Origin: Anaerolineales bacterium
Lineage (GTDB): Bacteria > Chloroflexota > Anaerolineae > 4572-78 > J111
DNA length: 64,000 nt
Assembly: GCA_015075185.1 (NCBI GenBank)
Contig: JABTUW010000007.1
Location: forward strand, 186,001 to 250,000
Reading direction: 5' to 3'
The notes beneath the pieces were generated by a model. It searched no databases and was not told the DNA's origin. It worked only from the letters and a program-made list of their open reading frames with translations. The position numbers were made by a program, and so were the translations under genes. How positions within the stretch are numbered: position 1 is the first letter of the stretch; the number at the start of each line of letters is the position of its first letter. Shown here piece by piece: positions 17,848 to 26,080 of this stretch.

Positions 17848-20800
17848 TTACTGGCTTCTGACTACTGGCTCTGGCTTTCCCAGAATCAACCGCTGCTGCC
17901 GAGTTAAGGCCAACTGCCTGGCTTGAATGGCTTCCTGGATATGTGTCTCGACTGCCTCGAACGACAGGTTGCCGTGAAAGAGGCCACAGAGTTCATGGTC
18001 GCTGAAAGGGACAATTTCGCCGGGGGCGGCGACCAGGAGAGAGGCCAGGCCGGCCGGGGACAACAGGCCGTCGAGGTCGGAAACAACGGCGAGAATAGCC
18101 TCGAGGGGATTTACGATTTTGGATTTACGATTTTGGATTTCGCTTATTCCTGTGTTTCTCATAGTTTGTTCACTGATAAGATTCTTCCCAAAGTCCTGCG
18201 GTGGATTTGAGCTTGTAAAACCCTCTTCCCCTTCAACAGCCTCCGGTCGCTCCCGTACCAGCGATTGGCTTTCACCGCCAAAAGTTTTGCTGATGAGCGC
18301 AATCACGGCCGGGCCGTACTGCTCCAATTTCGCCGGGCCTACCCCTGAAATGTCTCCCAATTCGGCTAATGTAGCCGGACGCCGCGCCGCAATTTCCTCC
18401 AGAATCTTGTTAGAAAAGACGATGTAGGGTGGGACTCCCTGGCTTTTGGCCTGCTGCGTGCGCCAGGTTCGCAACGCTTCCAAAAGAGTCTCGTCTGGTT
18501 CGGCGGACGTTGTTGCCGGAACGATAACCTCTTCGGGCACACCAGTTTTTATATTGCCTATCGCCTCATCAACTTCCCCTTCTTTCTTCGCCTCAGCCTC
18601 AACCTCGCCCTGTCCCGCCAAAACCACTTTGGGCCGATTTCCACCTGTCGTGACCAGGCGCCCGTCGCTAATCAGGGCGTCAATAATATCCAGCACCGCT
18701 CGTTGTGATAGTGAGGCTAATTGCCCGTAGGCGGCATGGTGGGCAAAAGTTTCCAGCCAACTCGCCTTCGAGCCGGTGAGGAATTGAGCCAGCCCCGTCC
18801 GGCCCAACGTACCGCCGAGTTTGGTCACGGCTTCAAGGATGATCGCGTCGGGAGAAGGAGTGGAAGTAGGGGAGATAGTTGGCTGTTCGACTTTTTCAAC
18901 AGTTGTCAGATTGAGCTTTTCTTTGGGCAATTCGGAATGAGCGGCAAGGACGCATTTAATTTGGTCAAAGGTGATCTCAGCAGGCAGGATGGCTTTGAGG
19001 GGGGAGAGCAAAGCAGCGCTGCCAACGGTTTGGACGGCTTGGAGGACCTGCATTTCAATTTCGGGCGGGACAAGTCGGTGCAGCTCAATTTTGCCATCGG
19101 CGATAAGACGGGCCAGGTGACTATAGATGGTCATTTCTGTTAAAGTGCGCTCGGCCGCAATTTGGGCCGGAGTAAGTCCTCGTTTGAACAGCTCATAGGT
19201 TTGGATAACTGTATCCGAACGCTCGCTTTTGGCCCGCCACCGGTCAACAGAGTCGGCTTCGCTCGCCAGGCTGGCCAGGCGAATGGGCAGCACGGCCCGA
19301 GCCTCCAGGGCCTGGAGGCCGAGCGGGGTCAGGGTCAGCACCGGCAGATCTCCGCCGCTGAGGCGCAGATAGCGAGCCTCGATCATGGCGTCAATCAATT
19401 CGACCAGTTGACGCTGGCTGAGACCGCCCAGTTTGCCGTAGAATTTGTGGCGATCGTAGCCGAACTGCTGCATATCCTGCGAGCGGGAGCCGTTGAGCAG
19501 TTGGGCCAGGCGACTGCGCCCGACGGGCCGCTGCTGCAAGCTGCGCACAGTTTCCAGCACGATCAGCGGGAACCACTCCTGAGCCGTGACGGCTTTAGGC
19601 AAATCTTCGATGCGCTCCGCCGCATGGTTGTCACAGCAGCGGGGAGATTGGGGTGGGGTGGCATCGCCGAAGTAGGCGAGGAGAAACTCGCGGCGGCAGG
19701 TGGTCAACTGAGCGTAGTGAACTATCCGGTCCAGCAGTTGGCGGCGAATCTTGGCCCGTTTCTCGATAGCTTCGGCTCGCTCTTCGAGGGCGCGGCCGGC
19801 CAGGGGCAGAACCTTCCAGCGACCATAGCCGCCCTGGTCGCCCAGGTGAAAAATTGCCCCGGCCAGCTCCAGCTCGCTCAAAGTAACCCGGATTTTGACC
19901 GGGTGCAGGCCGGTGCTCTCGGCCAATTCGTGGGGAGCAGCGTAGACTTCACCGTCATTGGCGGCGTGACTGAGCAAGCCGTAAATCTGGTGGAGGTCTT
20001 CATAAGCCGGCGTGTCGCTGTTGATCAGCCACTCTTGCAGCCCCTGGTCGTCGGGGGCAAAGAGGAGCAGACACTCGGCGGGCAGGCCGTCGCGCCCAGC
20101 CCGGCCTGCCTCTTGATAATACGCTTCCACCGTGGCCGGCAGGTTGTAATGGATGACCGCCCGCACGTCTGCTTTGTCCACCCCCATGCCAAAAGCATTG
20201 GTCGCAACCACCACCTTCAGCCGGTCGGCCATGAAATCATTCTGGACCTGGTCGCGCTGGTAGCGGTCCAGCCCGGCATGGTAAGCCCGGGCCGGGCTGC
20301 CGACGGCGCTGCGAATGAAGTCGGCGACTTCGTCGGCGTTGCGGCGGGTGGCGGTATAGATGATGATACTACCCTCACTCTTACTGAGCAGGGCGGGCAG
20401 GGTTTGCAGCTTGGTCCGGGCGTCGGGGGTAAATTTGACCCGGAAGGTCAGGTTGGGCCGGTTGAAGCCGGTAACGATAGTTTGGGGATTGGCCAGCCCC
20501 AGCAGCTTGACGATGTCTTTTTGAACCGCTGGCGTGGCGGTGGCGGTCGTCGCCAGCAGGGTCGGCTGGCCCATGGCCTGCCAGATTGGGCCGATTTGCA
20601 GATAATCGGGCCGGAAATCATGCCCCCATTGGGAGATGCAGTGGGCTTCGTCCACGGCCAGCAAGCTGACCTTGACCCGGGCCAGGGCGCGGGTGAAATC
20701 GCGGCTGCGCAGCCGTTCCGGGGCGATGTAAAGCAGCTTGACGTGTCCCTCCAAGACAGCCCGCGTGCGCTGGTTGGCCTCCTGCGGCGGCAGCGAGCTG

Positions 20801-21060
20801 TTAATGTAGGTGGCGGGCAGCCCGGCCTCGGTCAGGCTCTCCACCTGGTCTTTCATCAGGGCGATCAGCGGGGAGATGACCAGGGTCAGGCCGGGCAGGA
20901 GGAGAGCCGGCAGTTGGTAGGTCAGTGACTTGCCGGAGCCGGTCGGCATGACCAGCAGGGTGTGTAAACCATTGAGGATGCGCTGGACCGCTGCCTCTTG
21001 CCCTTCGCGAAACTGGTCGAAGCCGAAGTATTGTTGCAGGGCCTGGTGGGGGGTGAGCAT
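17848..21060 (-). CDS. recQ: RecQ-family DNA helicase with extended C-terminus
   Basis: 1070 residues, much longer than a typical 600-700. It unwinds DNA with ATP. Walker A is at 41-45, DEAH at 137-140 and the helicase C-lobe ends near 345. Zinc-site cysteines are at about 455, 475 and 476. A winged-helix RQC domain spans about 495-590, an HTH_40-like domain about 610-720, a second RQC-like domain about 738-815, an HRDC domain about 857-927 and a third RQC-like stretch about 985-1060. The start at 21060 has a good AAGGAGG site. A repeat-derived segment of about 15 residues sits between HRDC and the last domain. Confidence 0.93.
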   Translation of the reverse strand: MLTPHQALQQYFGFDQFREGQEAAVQRILNGLHTLLVMPTGSGKSLTYQLPALLLPGLTLVISPLIALMKDQVESLTEAGLPATYINSSLPPQEANQRTRAVLEGHVKLLYIAPERLRSRDFTRALARVKVSLLAVDEAHCISQWGHDFRPDYLQIGPIWQAMGQPTLLATTATATPAVQKDIVKLLGLANPQTIVTGFNRPNLTFRVKFTPDARTKLQTLPALLSKSEGSIIIYTATRRNADEVADFIRSAVGSPARAYHAGLDRYQRDQVQNDFMADRLKVVVATNAFGMGVDKADVRAVIHYNLPATVEAYYQEAGRAGRDGLPAECLLLFAPDDQGLQEWLINSDTPAYEDLHQIYGLLSHAANDGEVYAAPHELAESTGLHPVKIRVTLSELELAGAIFHLGDQGGYGRWKVLPLAGRALEERAEAIEKRAKIRRQLLDRIVHYAQLTTCRREFLLAYFGDATPPQSPRCCDNHAAERIEDLPKAVTAQEWFPLIVLETVRSLQQRPVGRSRLAQLLNGSRSQDMQQFGYDRHKFYGKLGGLSQRQLVELIDAMIEARYLRLSGGDLPVLTLTPLGLQALEARAVLPIRLASLASEADSVDRWRAKSERSDTVIQTYELFKRGLTPAQIAAERTLTEMTIYSHLARLIADGKIELHRLVPPEIEMQVLQAVQTVGSAALLSPLKAILPAEITFDQIKCVLAAHSELPKEKLNLTTVEKVEQPTISPTSTPSPDAIILEAVTKLGGTLGRTGLAQFLTGSKASWLETFAHHAAYGQLASLSQRAVLDIIDALISDGRLVTTGGNRPKVVLAGQGEVEAEAKKEGEVDEAIGNIKTGVPEEVIVPATTSAEPDETLLEALRTWRTQQAKSQGVPPYIVFSNKILEEIAARRPATLAELGDISGVGPAKLEQYGPAVIALISKTFGGESQSLVRERPEAVEGEEGFTSSNPPQDFGKNLISEQTMRNTGISEIQNRKSKIVNPLEAILAVVSDLDGLLSPAGLASLLVAAPGEIVPFSDHELCGLFHGNLSFEAVETHIQEAIQARQLALTRQQRLILGKPEPVVRSQ
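18107..18140. repeat. TTTACGATT-type tandem repeat inside recQ
   Basis: GGATTTACGATTTT occurs twice in tandem plus a partial copy. On the coding (minus) strand it is read in frame as SEIQNRKSKIVNP, lying in the linker between the HRDC domain and the C-terminal domain of the helicase. The same words form intergenic repeats at 12688-12743 and 54003-54039. Confidence 0.8.
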
Positions 21061-21201
21061 AAATTAGATCCTCCTTGAAAGCTGAAACCGGAAGGAAAGG
21101 TTAACAAATTATAGCATTGTTTGGGGGTGGGCTCAACTACTCCCTAGCGACAATCTTTTCAACGAGGCTACTTTGGAAGAATTGCACAAAGAGTAAAGGT
21201 A

Positions 21202-21473
21202 TCAAGAAGGAGGATGCACCTCGGCAGGCAATACGGAGAGCACAAACGTGTAGAGACCTTCGGCGTCGGCCAGGGCTTGCTGGAACTCCTCCGGCTCGGG
21301 CTGCATCGTTTCGCCGGGGTAGCGGAATTTGGCAACGTAAGGCGTCAGGCGAGCGCCAATTTCACGCCAAGTTGAAAAGTTTGGCTCAAAAGGAAGAGTT
21401 TGTGAGCCGCAACCAAATCTTGCTGCGCTTTAGTGAGCCAGTTCTGCACCAACTCTTGCTTGGCTTCGGTCAT
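21202..21473 (-). pseudogene. Decayed HEPN-domain gene (partner of the MNT gene)
   Basis: From ATG at 21473 the frame reads WLTKAQQDLVAAHKLFLLSQ, a typical HEPN opening, then stops after about 43 codons. The neighbouring frame continues with FRYPGETMQPEPEEFQQALADAEGLYTFVLSVL, a typical HEPN ending, to a TGA at 21202-21204. The middle of the domain, where the RNase motif R-x(4-6)-H normally sits, is missing. The gene therefore appears to have lost an internal segment with a frame change. It overlaps the end of the MNT gene by 44 bases, as toxin-antitoxin pairs often do. Confidence 0.75.
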
Positions 21474-21786
21474 AAAGCACTTTTCCTCGTTCAAGAATTT
21501 CAGCCTCTAAGGAAGCATAAACGTGACGAAATCGCTCCACCTCGGCGCGAGTCTTGACTAAAACATCTTTCGGCACACCTAATCCACTCAAGCTAAGATG
21601 CGCTCGTACATCCCGCTGGATGGGGCGCAAGTCGCTTTCCGCAACGATGACCAACAAATCCACATCGCTGTCCTCATCCAGCGTACCCCAGGCGTGCGAG
21701 CCAAAGAGAATAATCTGCTCTGGCTGAAATTCAGCCACCAGTCGGTGAGTTATTTCTTCCAGGAGCTTTGGGTCAATTATTTTCAT
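21430..21786 (-). CDS. MNT-family minimal nucleotidyltransferase (antitoxin-like)
   Basis: 118 residues. The nucleotidyltransferase motif GSHAWGTLDEDSDVDLLV is complete, with both acidic residues of the GSxxxGxxxxxSDxD pattern. In MNT-HEPN modules this protein neutralises the HEPN RNase, in some cases by adding nucleotides to it. Here the HEPN gene behind it is broken, so the MNT protein is an orphan. The ribosome site is weak. Confidence 0.85.
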   Translation of the reverse strand: MKIIDPKLLEEITHRLVAEFQPEQIILFGSHAWGTLDEDSDVDLLVIVAESDLRPIQRDVRAHLSLSGLGVPKDVLVKTRAEVERFRHVYASLEAEILERGKVLYDRSQARVGAELAH

Positions 21787-22060
21787 TACCTGACTTTTCC
21801 TTTGAATAGGGTATCACACCAATAACCCCCGGTTAAGTTTGTTGGAAAGATTGGGAGTATTTCATTTAGGGGGCGAATAATTCAAATTTGGTGGAAAACC
21901 TGAACCACGAAAGGACGAGGTTGATAAAAAGGCACGAAAAATTATAGGAGTTGCTGAAAAGAAGCCGTTTTCGTGCATTTTTCACTTTCGTGAAATTCGT
22001 GTTTCTAAATCTGTCCCAAAAGTGTAATCCACTCGGAAAGGAAGGTCACAACTTCTCTTA
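21787..22060. other. Gene-free stretch upstream of groES
   Basis: No open frame of note. It holds diffuse inverted repeats built from CACGAAA/TTTCGTG words (about 21903-22003), of the same sort as the CCACGAATTACACGAA sequence near 15556. Nothing else is recognised before the first CIRCE element. Confidence 0.5.
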
Positions 22061-22087
22061 TTAGCACTCTTCTTGAGCGAGTGCTAA
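22061..22087 (+). promoter_or_regulatory. CIRCE operator 1 (perfect)
   Basis: TTAGCACTC, nine bases, GAGTGCTAA: an exact match to the HrcA-binding consensus, upstream of the -35 box of groES. HrcA bound here represses the operon until heat shock. Confidence 0.95.
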
Positions 22088-22103
22088 AAATTGTCCTTTG
22101 AAT

Positions 22104-22132
22104 TTGCCAAACTTTCTCGATTGCGGTATTAT
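22104..22132 (+). promoter_or_regulatory. groESL promoter
   Basis: TTGCCA (22104-22109), a 17-base spacer, then TATTAT (22127-22132), a good vegetative promoter. Transcription would start near 22139, directly before the second CIRCE element, so the promoter is bracketed by two operators. Confidence 0.8.
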
Positions 22133-22143
22133 TTCGCCTGTTG

Positions 22144-22170
22144 TTAGCACTCTAGCTAACTAAGTGCTAA
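22144..22170 (+). promoter_or_regulatory. CIRCE operator 2 (one mismatch)
   Basis: TTAGCACTC, nine bases, AAGTGCTAA. One base departs from the consensus right arm. It lies at the expected transcription start and in the leader of groES. Confidence 0.93.
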
Positions 22171-22203
22171 ATTTAATCTAACTTTCTGTTCAGGAGGTAA
22201 TTT

Positions 22204-22491
22204 ATGAATCTCAAACCCTTGGGGGATAGGTTAATTGTCGAACCTATCGAGCAAGAAGAAATGACCGCCAGCGGCATCGTGCTGCCCGAAACGGCTAAAG
22301 AGAAACCGATGCAAGGCAAAGTTTTGGCCATCGGCCCCGGCGCGCGCAAGGAAGACGGCTCGCGCATCGCTATGGATGTCAGCCAGGGCGACACTGTACT
22401 CTATGCCAAGTATGCCGGCACCGAAGTTAAAATGGATGGTAAAAAGTATCTGATTTTGAAAGAAACCGACGTCCTGGCAGTAGTGCAGTAA
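22204..22491 (+). CDS. groES: Co-chaperonin GroES
   Basis: 95 residues, the normal length. It forms the heptameric lid of the GroEL chamber. It starts MNLKPLGDRLIVEP, carries the mobile-loop region EEMTASGIVLPETAKEKP (about residues 19-36) that contacts GroEL, and ends LILKETDVLAVV. CAGGAGGT lies before the ATG. First gene of a two-gene operon under two CIRCE operators. Confidence 0.97.
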   Translation: MNLKPLGDRLIVEPIEQEEMTASGIVLPETAKEKPMQGKVLAIGPGARKEDGSRIAMDVSQGDTVLYAKYAGTEVKMDGKKYLILKETDVLAVVQ

Positions 22492-22527
22492 GCGCCGGGA
22501 CTGATAAGAATAAGGAGCAAATAACTC

Positions 22528-24177
22528 ATGGCAAAACAAATTAGCTTTAACGAAGATGCCCGCCGCCGCCTCAAAGTGGGGGTAGACATCCTGGCCGATG
22601 CGGTCAAAACCACGCTTGGCCCCAAGGGTCGCAACGTGGCCCTGGATAAAAAGTGGGGCGCGCCGACCGTTACCCACGACGGCGTGACCGTAGCCAAGGA
22701 AATCGAACTGACCGATCCGTATGAGAATATGGGCGCTCAACTGCTCAAAGAAGCGGCCACCAAAACCAACGACGTCGCCGGCGACGGCACCACTACCGCC
22801 ACCGTGCTGGCTCAGGCCATTGTCAACGAGGGTCTGAAGAACGTGGCCGCCGGGGCGAACCCGATGCTGCTCAAGCGCGGGATTGAAATGGCTGCTGAAG
22901 CGGTAGCCAATTCCATCCGCCAGGGCTCCATCGAAGTCAAAGGCAAGGACGACATTGCCCATGTCGCCAGCATTTCCGCTGCTGACGACGAAATCGGCAA
23001 CCTCATTGCCGAAGTGATGGACAAAGTCGGCAAAGACGGCGTCATCACCGTCGAGGAAAGCAAGGGCCTGGCCTTTGAAACCGAGTATGTGGACGGCATG
23101 CAGTTCGACCGTGGCTACATCAGCCCCTATTTCATCACCGATCCTGAAAGCATGCAGGCGGTGCTCAACAATCCTTACATCCTCATTTACGACAAAAAAA
23201 TCTCCTCGGCTCAAGATATTGTGCCGATTCTCGAAAAATTGGTCCAGACCGGCAAGCGTGACCTGGTCATCATTGCCGAAGATGTGGACGGCGAAGCCCT
23301 GGCGACCCTGGTGCTGAACAAACTGCGCGGCACCTTCAATGTCAACGCAGTCAAGGCTCCTGGCTTTGGCGACCGCCGCAAGGCTATGCTGCAAGACATT
23401 GCCGTGCTTACCGGCGGCACTGTCATCACCGAAGAAATGGGCCGCAAGCTCGACAGCGCGACCATCAAGGATCTGGGCCGGGCCGACAAAGTCAGCTCGA
23501 CCAAGGATGAGACCACGTTAGTCGGCGGCGCCGGCGAGGAAGAAGGCATCACCGGCCGGATCAACCAGATCAAGGCCGAGATTGAGAATAGCACCAGCGA
23601 CTACGACCGTGAGAAACTGCAAGAGCGCCTGGCCAAGCTGGCCGGTGGCGTGGCCGTTATCGGCGTGGGCGCGGCTACCGAAACGGAGTTGAAAGAGAAA
23701 AAGCACCGGGTCGAGGACGCCTTAAGCGCCACCCGCGCTGCCGTCGAAGAAGGTGTCGTGCCTGGTGGCGGGGTTGCTCTGATCAACGCGATTGAGGCCA
23801 TCAAGGATCTCCAGCACAATACGCCTGATGTCAATACCGGCATCAGCATTGTCCGCCGCGCTCTGGAAGAGCCGATGCGCCAGTTGGCCCGCAACGCCGG
23901 CAAAGAAGGCGCTATCATCATTGAGGAAGTACGCCGCCGCCGCGCCGCTGGCGAAAACCACTTTGGTTACAATGTGCTGAGCGAGCAGTATGAAGATATG
24001 CTCAAGTCCGGCATCATTGACCCGGCCAAGGTGACTCGCAGCGCCGTGCAAAATGCTGCTTCCATCGCCGCGATGATCCTGACCACTGAAGCTCTTATCA
24101 CCGATGTGCCCGAACCGAAACCGGCTATGCCGGCCGGCGGTCACGGCGGCATGGGCGATATGGGCGGGATGATGTAA
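22528..24177 (+). CDS. groEL: Chaperonin GroEL
   Basis: 549 residues, full length. It is the ATP-driven folding chamber in the cytosol. Motifs include the ATP-binding loop LGPKGRNV, GDGTTTATVLA (about residues 86-96) and VVPGGGVAL (about 410). The C-terminus is the usual flexible Gly/Met tail (GGHGGMGDMGGMM). It follows groES by 36 bases and shares its heat-shock control. A terminator follows. Confidence 0.98.
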   Translation: MAKQISFNEDARRRLKVGVDILADAVKTTLGPKGRNVALDKKWGAPTVTHDGVTVAKEIELTDPYENMGAQLLKEAATKTNDVAGDGTTTATVLAQAIVNEGLKNVAAGANPMLLKRGIEMAAEAVANSIRQGSIEVKGKDDIAHVASISAADDEIGNLIAEVMDKVGKDGVITVEESKGLAFETEYVDGMQFDRGYISPYFITDPESMQAVLNNPYILIYDKKISSAQDIVPILEKLVQTGKRDLVIIAEDVDGEALATLVLNKLRGTFNVNAVKAPGFGDRRKAMLQDIAVLTGGTVITEEMGRKLDSATIKDLGRADKVSSTKDETTLVGGAGEEEGITGRINQIKAEIENSTSDYDREKLQERLAKLAGGVAVIGVGAATETELKEKKHRVEDALSATRAAVEEGVVPGGGVALINAIEAIKDLQHNTPDVNTGISIVRRALEEPMRQLARNAGKEGAIIIEEVRRRRAAGENHFGYNVLSEQYEDMLKSGIIDPAKVTRSAVQNAASIAAMILTTEALITDVPEPKPAMPAGGHGGMGDMGGMM

Positions 24178-24264
24178 TTCCCTCGGCTTAGTTGCTTAAC
24201 CAGACTTGGCAGGTCTCTGAGACCTGTCAGGTCTTCTATGAAGAAGGAAATGCGCGTTAACTGA

Positions 24265-24300
24265 AACAGCCCCCTCGATTGAGGGGGCTGTTTTATTTTA
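24265..24300 (+). terminator. Rho-independent terminator after groEL
   Basis: AACAGCCCCCTC pairs with GAGGGGGCTGTT around a four-base loop and runs into TTTTATTTT. A second, smaller stem (CAGGTCTC/GAGACCTG, 24210-24226) lies between it and the stop codon. Confidence 0.93.
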
Positions 24301-24312
24301 GGCTTCTGCTGA

Positions 24313-24385
24313 AGCCCACGGGCGGACTTGAACCGCCGACCTACGCCTTACCAAGGCGTTGCTCTACCGGCTGAGCTACGTGGGC
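24313..24385 (-). tRNA. tRNA-Thr (anticodon GGT)
   Basis: A complete cloverleaf reads on the minus strand. Acceptor arms GCCCACG/CGTGGGC, anticodon stem ACGCC/GGCGT with loop TTGGTAA, and T-loop TTCAAGT in a GGCGG/CCGCC stem. The discriminator is T, and no CCA is encoded. First of three closely spaced tRNA genes. Confidence 0.95.
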
Positions 24386-24435
24386 AAAGTAATTGTCAAT
24401 GGTCAATAACTAATGGTCAATTGTTAACCGAAGAG

Positions 24436-24509
24436 TCGGGGCGGACGGATTTGAACCGTCGACCTCTTGAACCCCATTCAAGCACGCTACCGGACTGCGC
24501 CACGCCCCG
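24436..24509 (-). tRNA. tRNA-Pro (anticodon GGG)
   Basis: Acceptor CGGGGCG/CGCCCCG with discriminator A, anticodon stem CTTGA/TCAAG and loop ATGGGGT, T-arm GACGG-TTCAAAT-CCGTC. CCA is not encoded. Reads GGG, decoding CCC/CCU codons. Confidence 0.95.
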
Positions 24510-24562
24510 CTGGATTGAATTGTCAATAATTAACAGTCAATCGTTAATTGTTAATTTTTGAG

Positions 24563-24636
<74 letters not shown>

Positions 24637-24736
24637 CGACTTGCTGTGAAAGCACGTCACAACCAGAAAAGTATAGCATAAGCTGAAACTGCTGTCAAAA
24701 CGAAATAGACCTCCGGGTCTGACCCAGGTCTCAAGT

Positions 24737-24775
24737 AGACCACAGAGATACGCTTCACGAAAACCTCTGTGGTCT
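24737..24775. terminator. Hairpin between the MBL-fold gene and the tRNA genes
   Basis: Perfect 11-bp stem AGACCACAGAG (24737-24747) with CTCTGTGGTCT (24765-24775). Similar words form hairpins at 28660-28715 and 43834-43912. It lies just beyond the stop of the MBL gene and may end transcription, though it lacks a T-run. Confidence 0.5.
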
Positions 24776-24789
24776 CACCTCTACCTACA

Positions 24790-25659
24790 TCAGCCGGCAA
24801 TTTTGGAGTTGTCCTGGCCCTGAGCGTACATGGCCTTCATTTCATCATACACCCGGCTCACGCCCGCCCGAATGCGCTTCTCAATGATGGATTTTTCCCC
24901 TTGTCGGTAGGGGAAGAAATCGAGCATCTGGCTGATGACAACCGCCGCTTCTGCTTTGCTCCGGCCTGATTTGAATTGGCTGCGCACCCGCGAGCGCATG
25001 GCCCGGATATATTCCGAAACCGGCTCGCTGGCTTCGACGTTGCACAATGGGCCATGGCCAGGCACAATCTGGGCATATTTCTGCTTGCGTAGCCAGCGCA
25101 GTTTGGTGAGCCATTCCTCGCTGTTGCATTGGCCTAAAGCCGGATGTTCGTCCACGACCACCAGGTCGCCGGTAAAGAGGATGCGTTCTTTGGGCAGGAA
25201 GAGGCCGCTGGTAGCCGGGGTATGTCCCCCCAGGTAAGTGAAGTGTAATTCCCTTCCCCCCTTCTGCATGACCAGCTTACCGGTAAAGCACACCTCGGGG
25301 CGGATGATTTTAACCTGATCCAATTGCTTTTGAATGTCAGGCCGTTTTTTGAACAGATTCTTGGTGCGCTCGATGAAGGTGTCCTTGTAGTTGGTCATCT
25401 CTTTCCAGGCGGCTTCGTGAGCCAGCACTGGGGCATCAAAAAACTGGTTGCCCATGATGTGCGCCCGGTGATGGTCGGTATTGAAAACGTATAACACCTT
25501 ATCCGTCAATTTTGACACTGTATCAGCCCAATGCCGGGCTTCATCGGGAACAATGGGTGTGTCAATGACAATGGCCCCCGCGTCGGTTAAAACGCAGCCG
25601 ACATTGGCCCCTTCATAATCTAATTCTACAAAAACGCGGTCGGCAATCTCTTGAATCAT
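24790..25659 (-). CDS. Metallo-beta-lactamase-fold hydrolase with altered metal motif
   Basis: 289 residues from ATG at 25659 (a TTG further upstream is less likely). The fold is clear: VLTDAGAIVIDTP, GGHTPATSG, ILFTGDLVV and IVPGHGPL, in the usual order. However, the main metal motif HxHxDH reads DHHRAH in NTDHHRAHIMGN: the first His is Asp and the Asp is Ala. A C-terminal helical part of about 80 residues follows. The gene may act on a small ester or thioester, or have a changed metal site. Stand-alone, divergent from gyrA. Confidence 0.75.
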   Translation of the reverse strand: MIQEIADRVFVELDYEGANVGCVLTDAGAIVIDTPIVPDEARHWADTVSKLTDKVLYVFNTDHHRAHIMGNQFFDAPVLAHEAAWKEMTNYKDTFIERTKNLFKKRPDIQKQLDQVKIIRPEVCFTGKLVMQKGGRELHFTYLGGHTPATSGLFLPKERILFTGDLVVVDEHPALGQCNSEEWLTKLRWLRKQKYAQIVPGHGPLCNVEASEPVSEYIRAMRSRVRSQFKSGRSKAEAAVVISQMLDFFPYRQGEKSIIEKRIRAGVSRVYDEMKAMYAQGQDNSKIAG

Positions 25660-25942
25660 GGTTGTGCTTGATGGTCCTCCTGACAATAGGGCGTAGTGTA
25701 GCACAATTAGCCGCGAGAATCAAGCCCAAATTTGATCCATCTGCCAAACTCATTATCCCACAAAAACGCTATCATACCAGTCAAAAATCGGCCATAAATT
25801 GCACGAATTAACGGTAATCAATCTAAGAAATTGCGGAATTTGGACAGAAAAACCAAATATATGCAGGCTTTCATTTGATTTGGAAATAAAAACGAGCTAT
25901 TCTGGGCGTTATGTATAGAAATAGCCCAAAGTGGTTTTGAGG

Positions 25943-26049
25943 TATAATTATAAGATAAATTTATCAAATTCAATGGCTTGGCAGCGTCAAAGGTGGCTTC
26001 CGTTTGAGCATTAAAAGCTTCATCTTTCCTCTCGCGGAAGCCGCTTTTT
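25943..26049 (+). promoter_or_regulatory. gyrA leader: -10 box and hairpin
   Basis: A TATAAT (25943-25948) without a clear -35 is followed about 45 bases later by a stem GGCTTCCG (25995-26002)/CGGAAGCC (26035-26042) with a T-rich tail (CTTTTTG). This resembles an attenuator or upstream terminator ahead of gyrA. The rest of the 421-base gap 25660-26080 shows nothing recognisable. Confidence 0.4.
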
Positions 26050-26080
26050 GTTGTCAGTTTTGTTTGAGTGGAGCACCGGC

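Noticed and set aside
19162..20928. 588-codon plus-strand frame inside recQ
   Set aside because: It lies opposite the helicase and atypically rich in Gln/Gly. The recQ strand carries all motifs.
21117..21557. Plus-strand 146-codon frame
   Set aside because: It overlaps the MNT and HEPN remnants, which have recognisable motifs on the minus strand.
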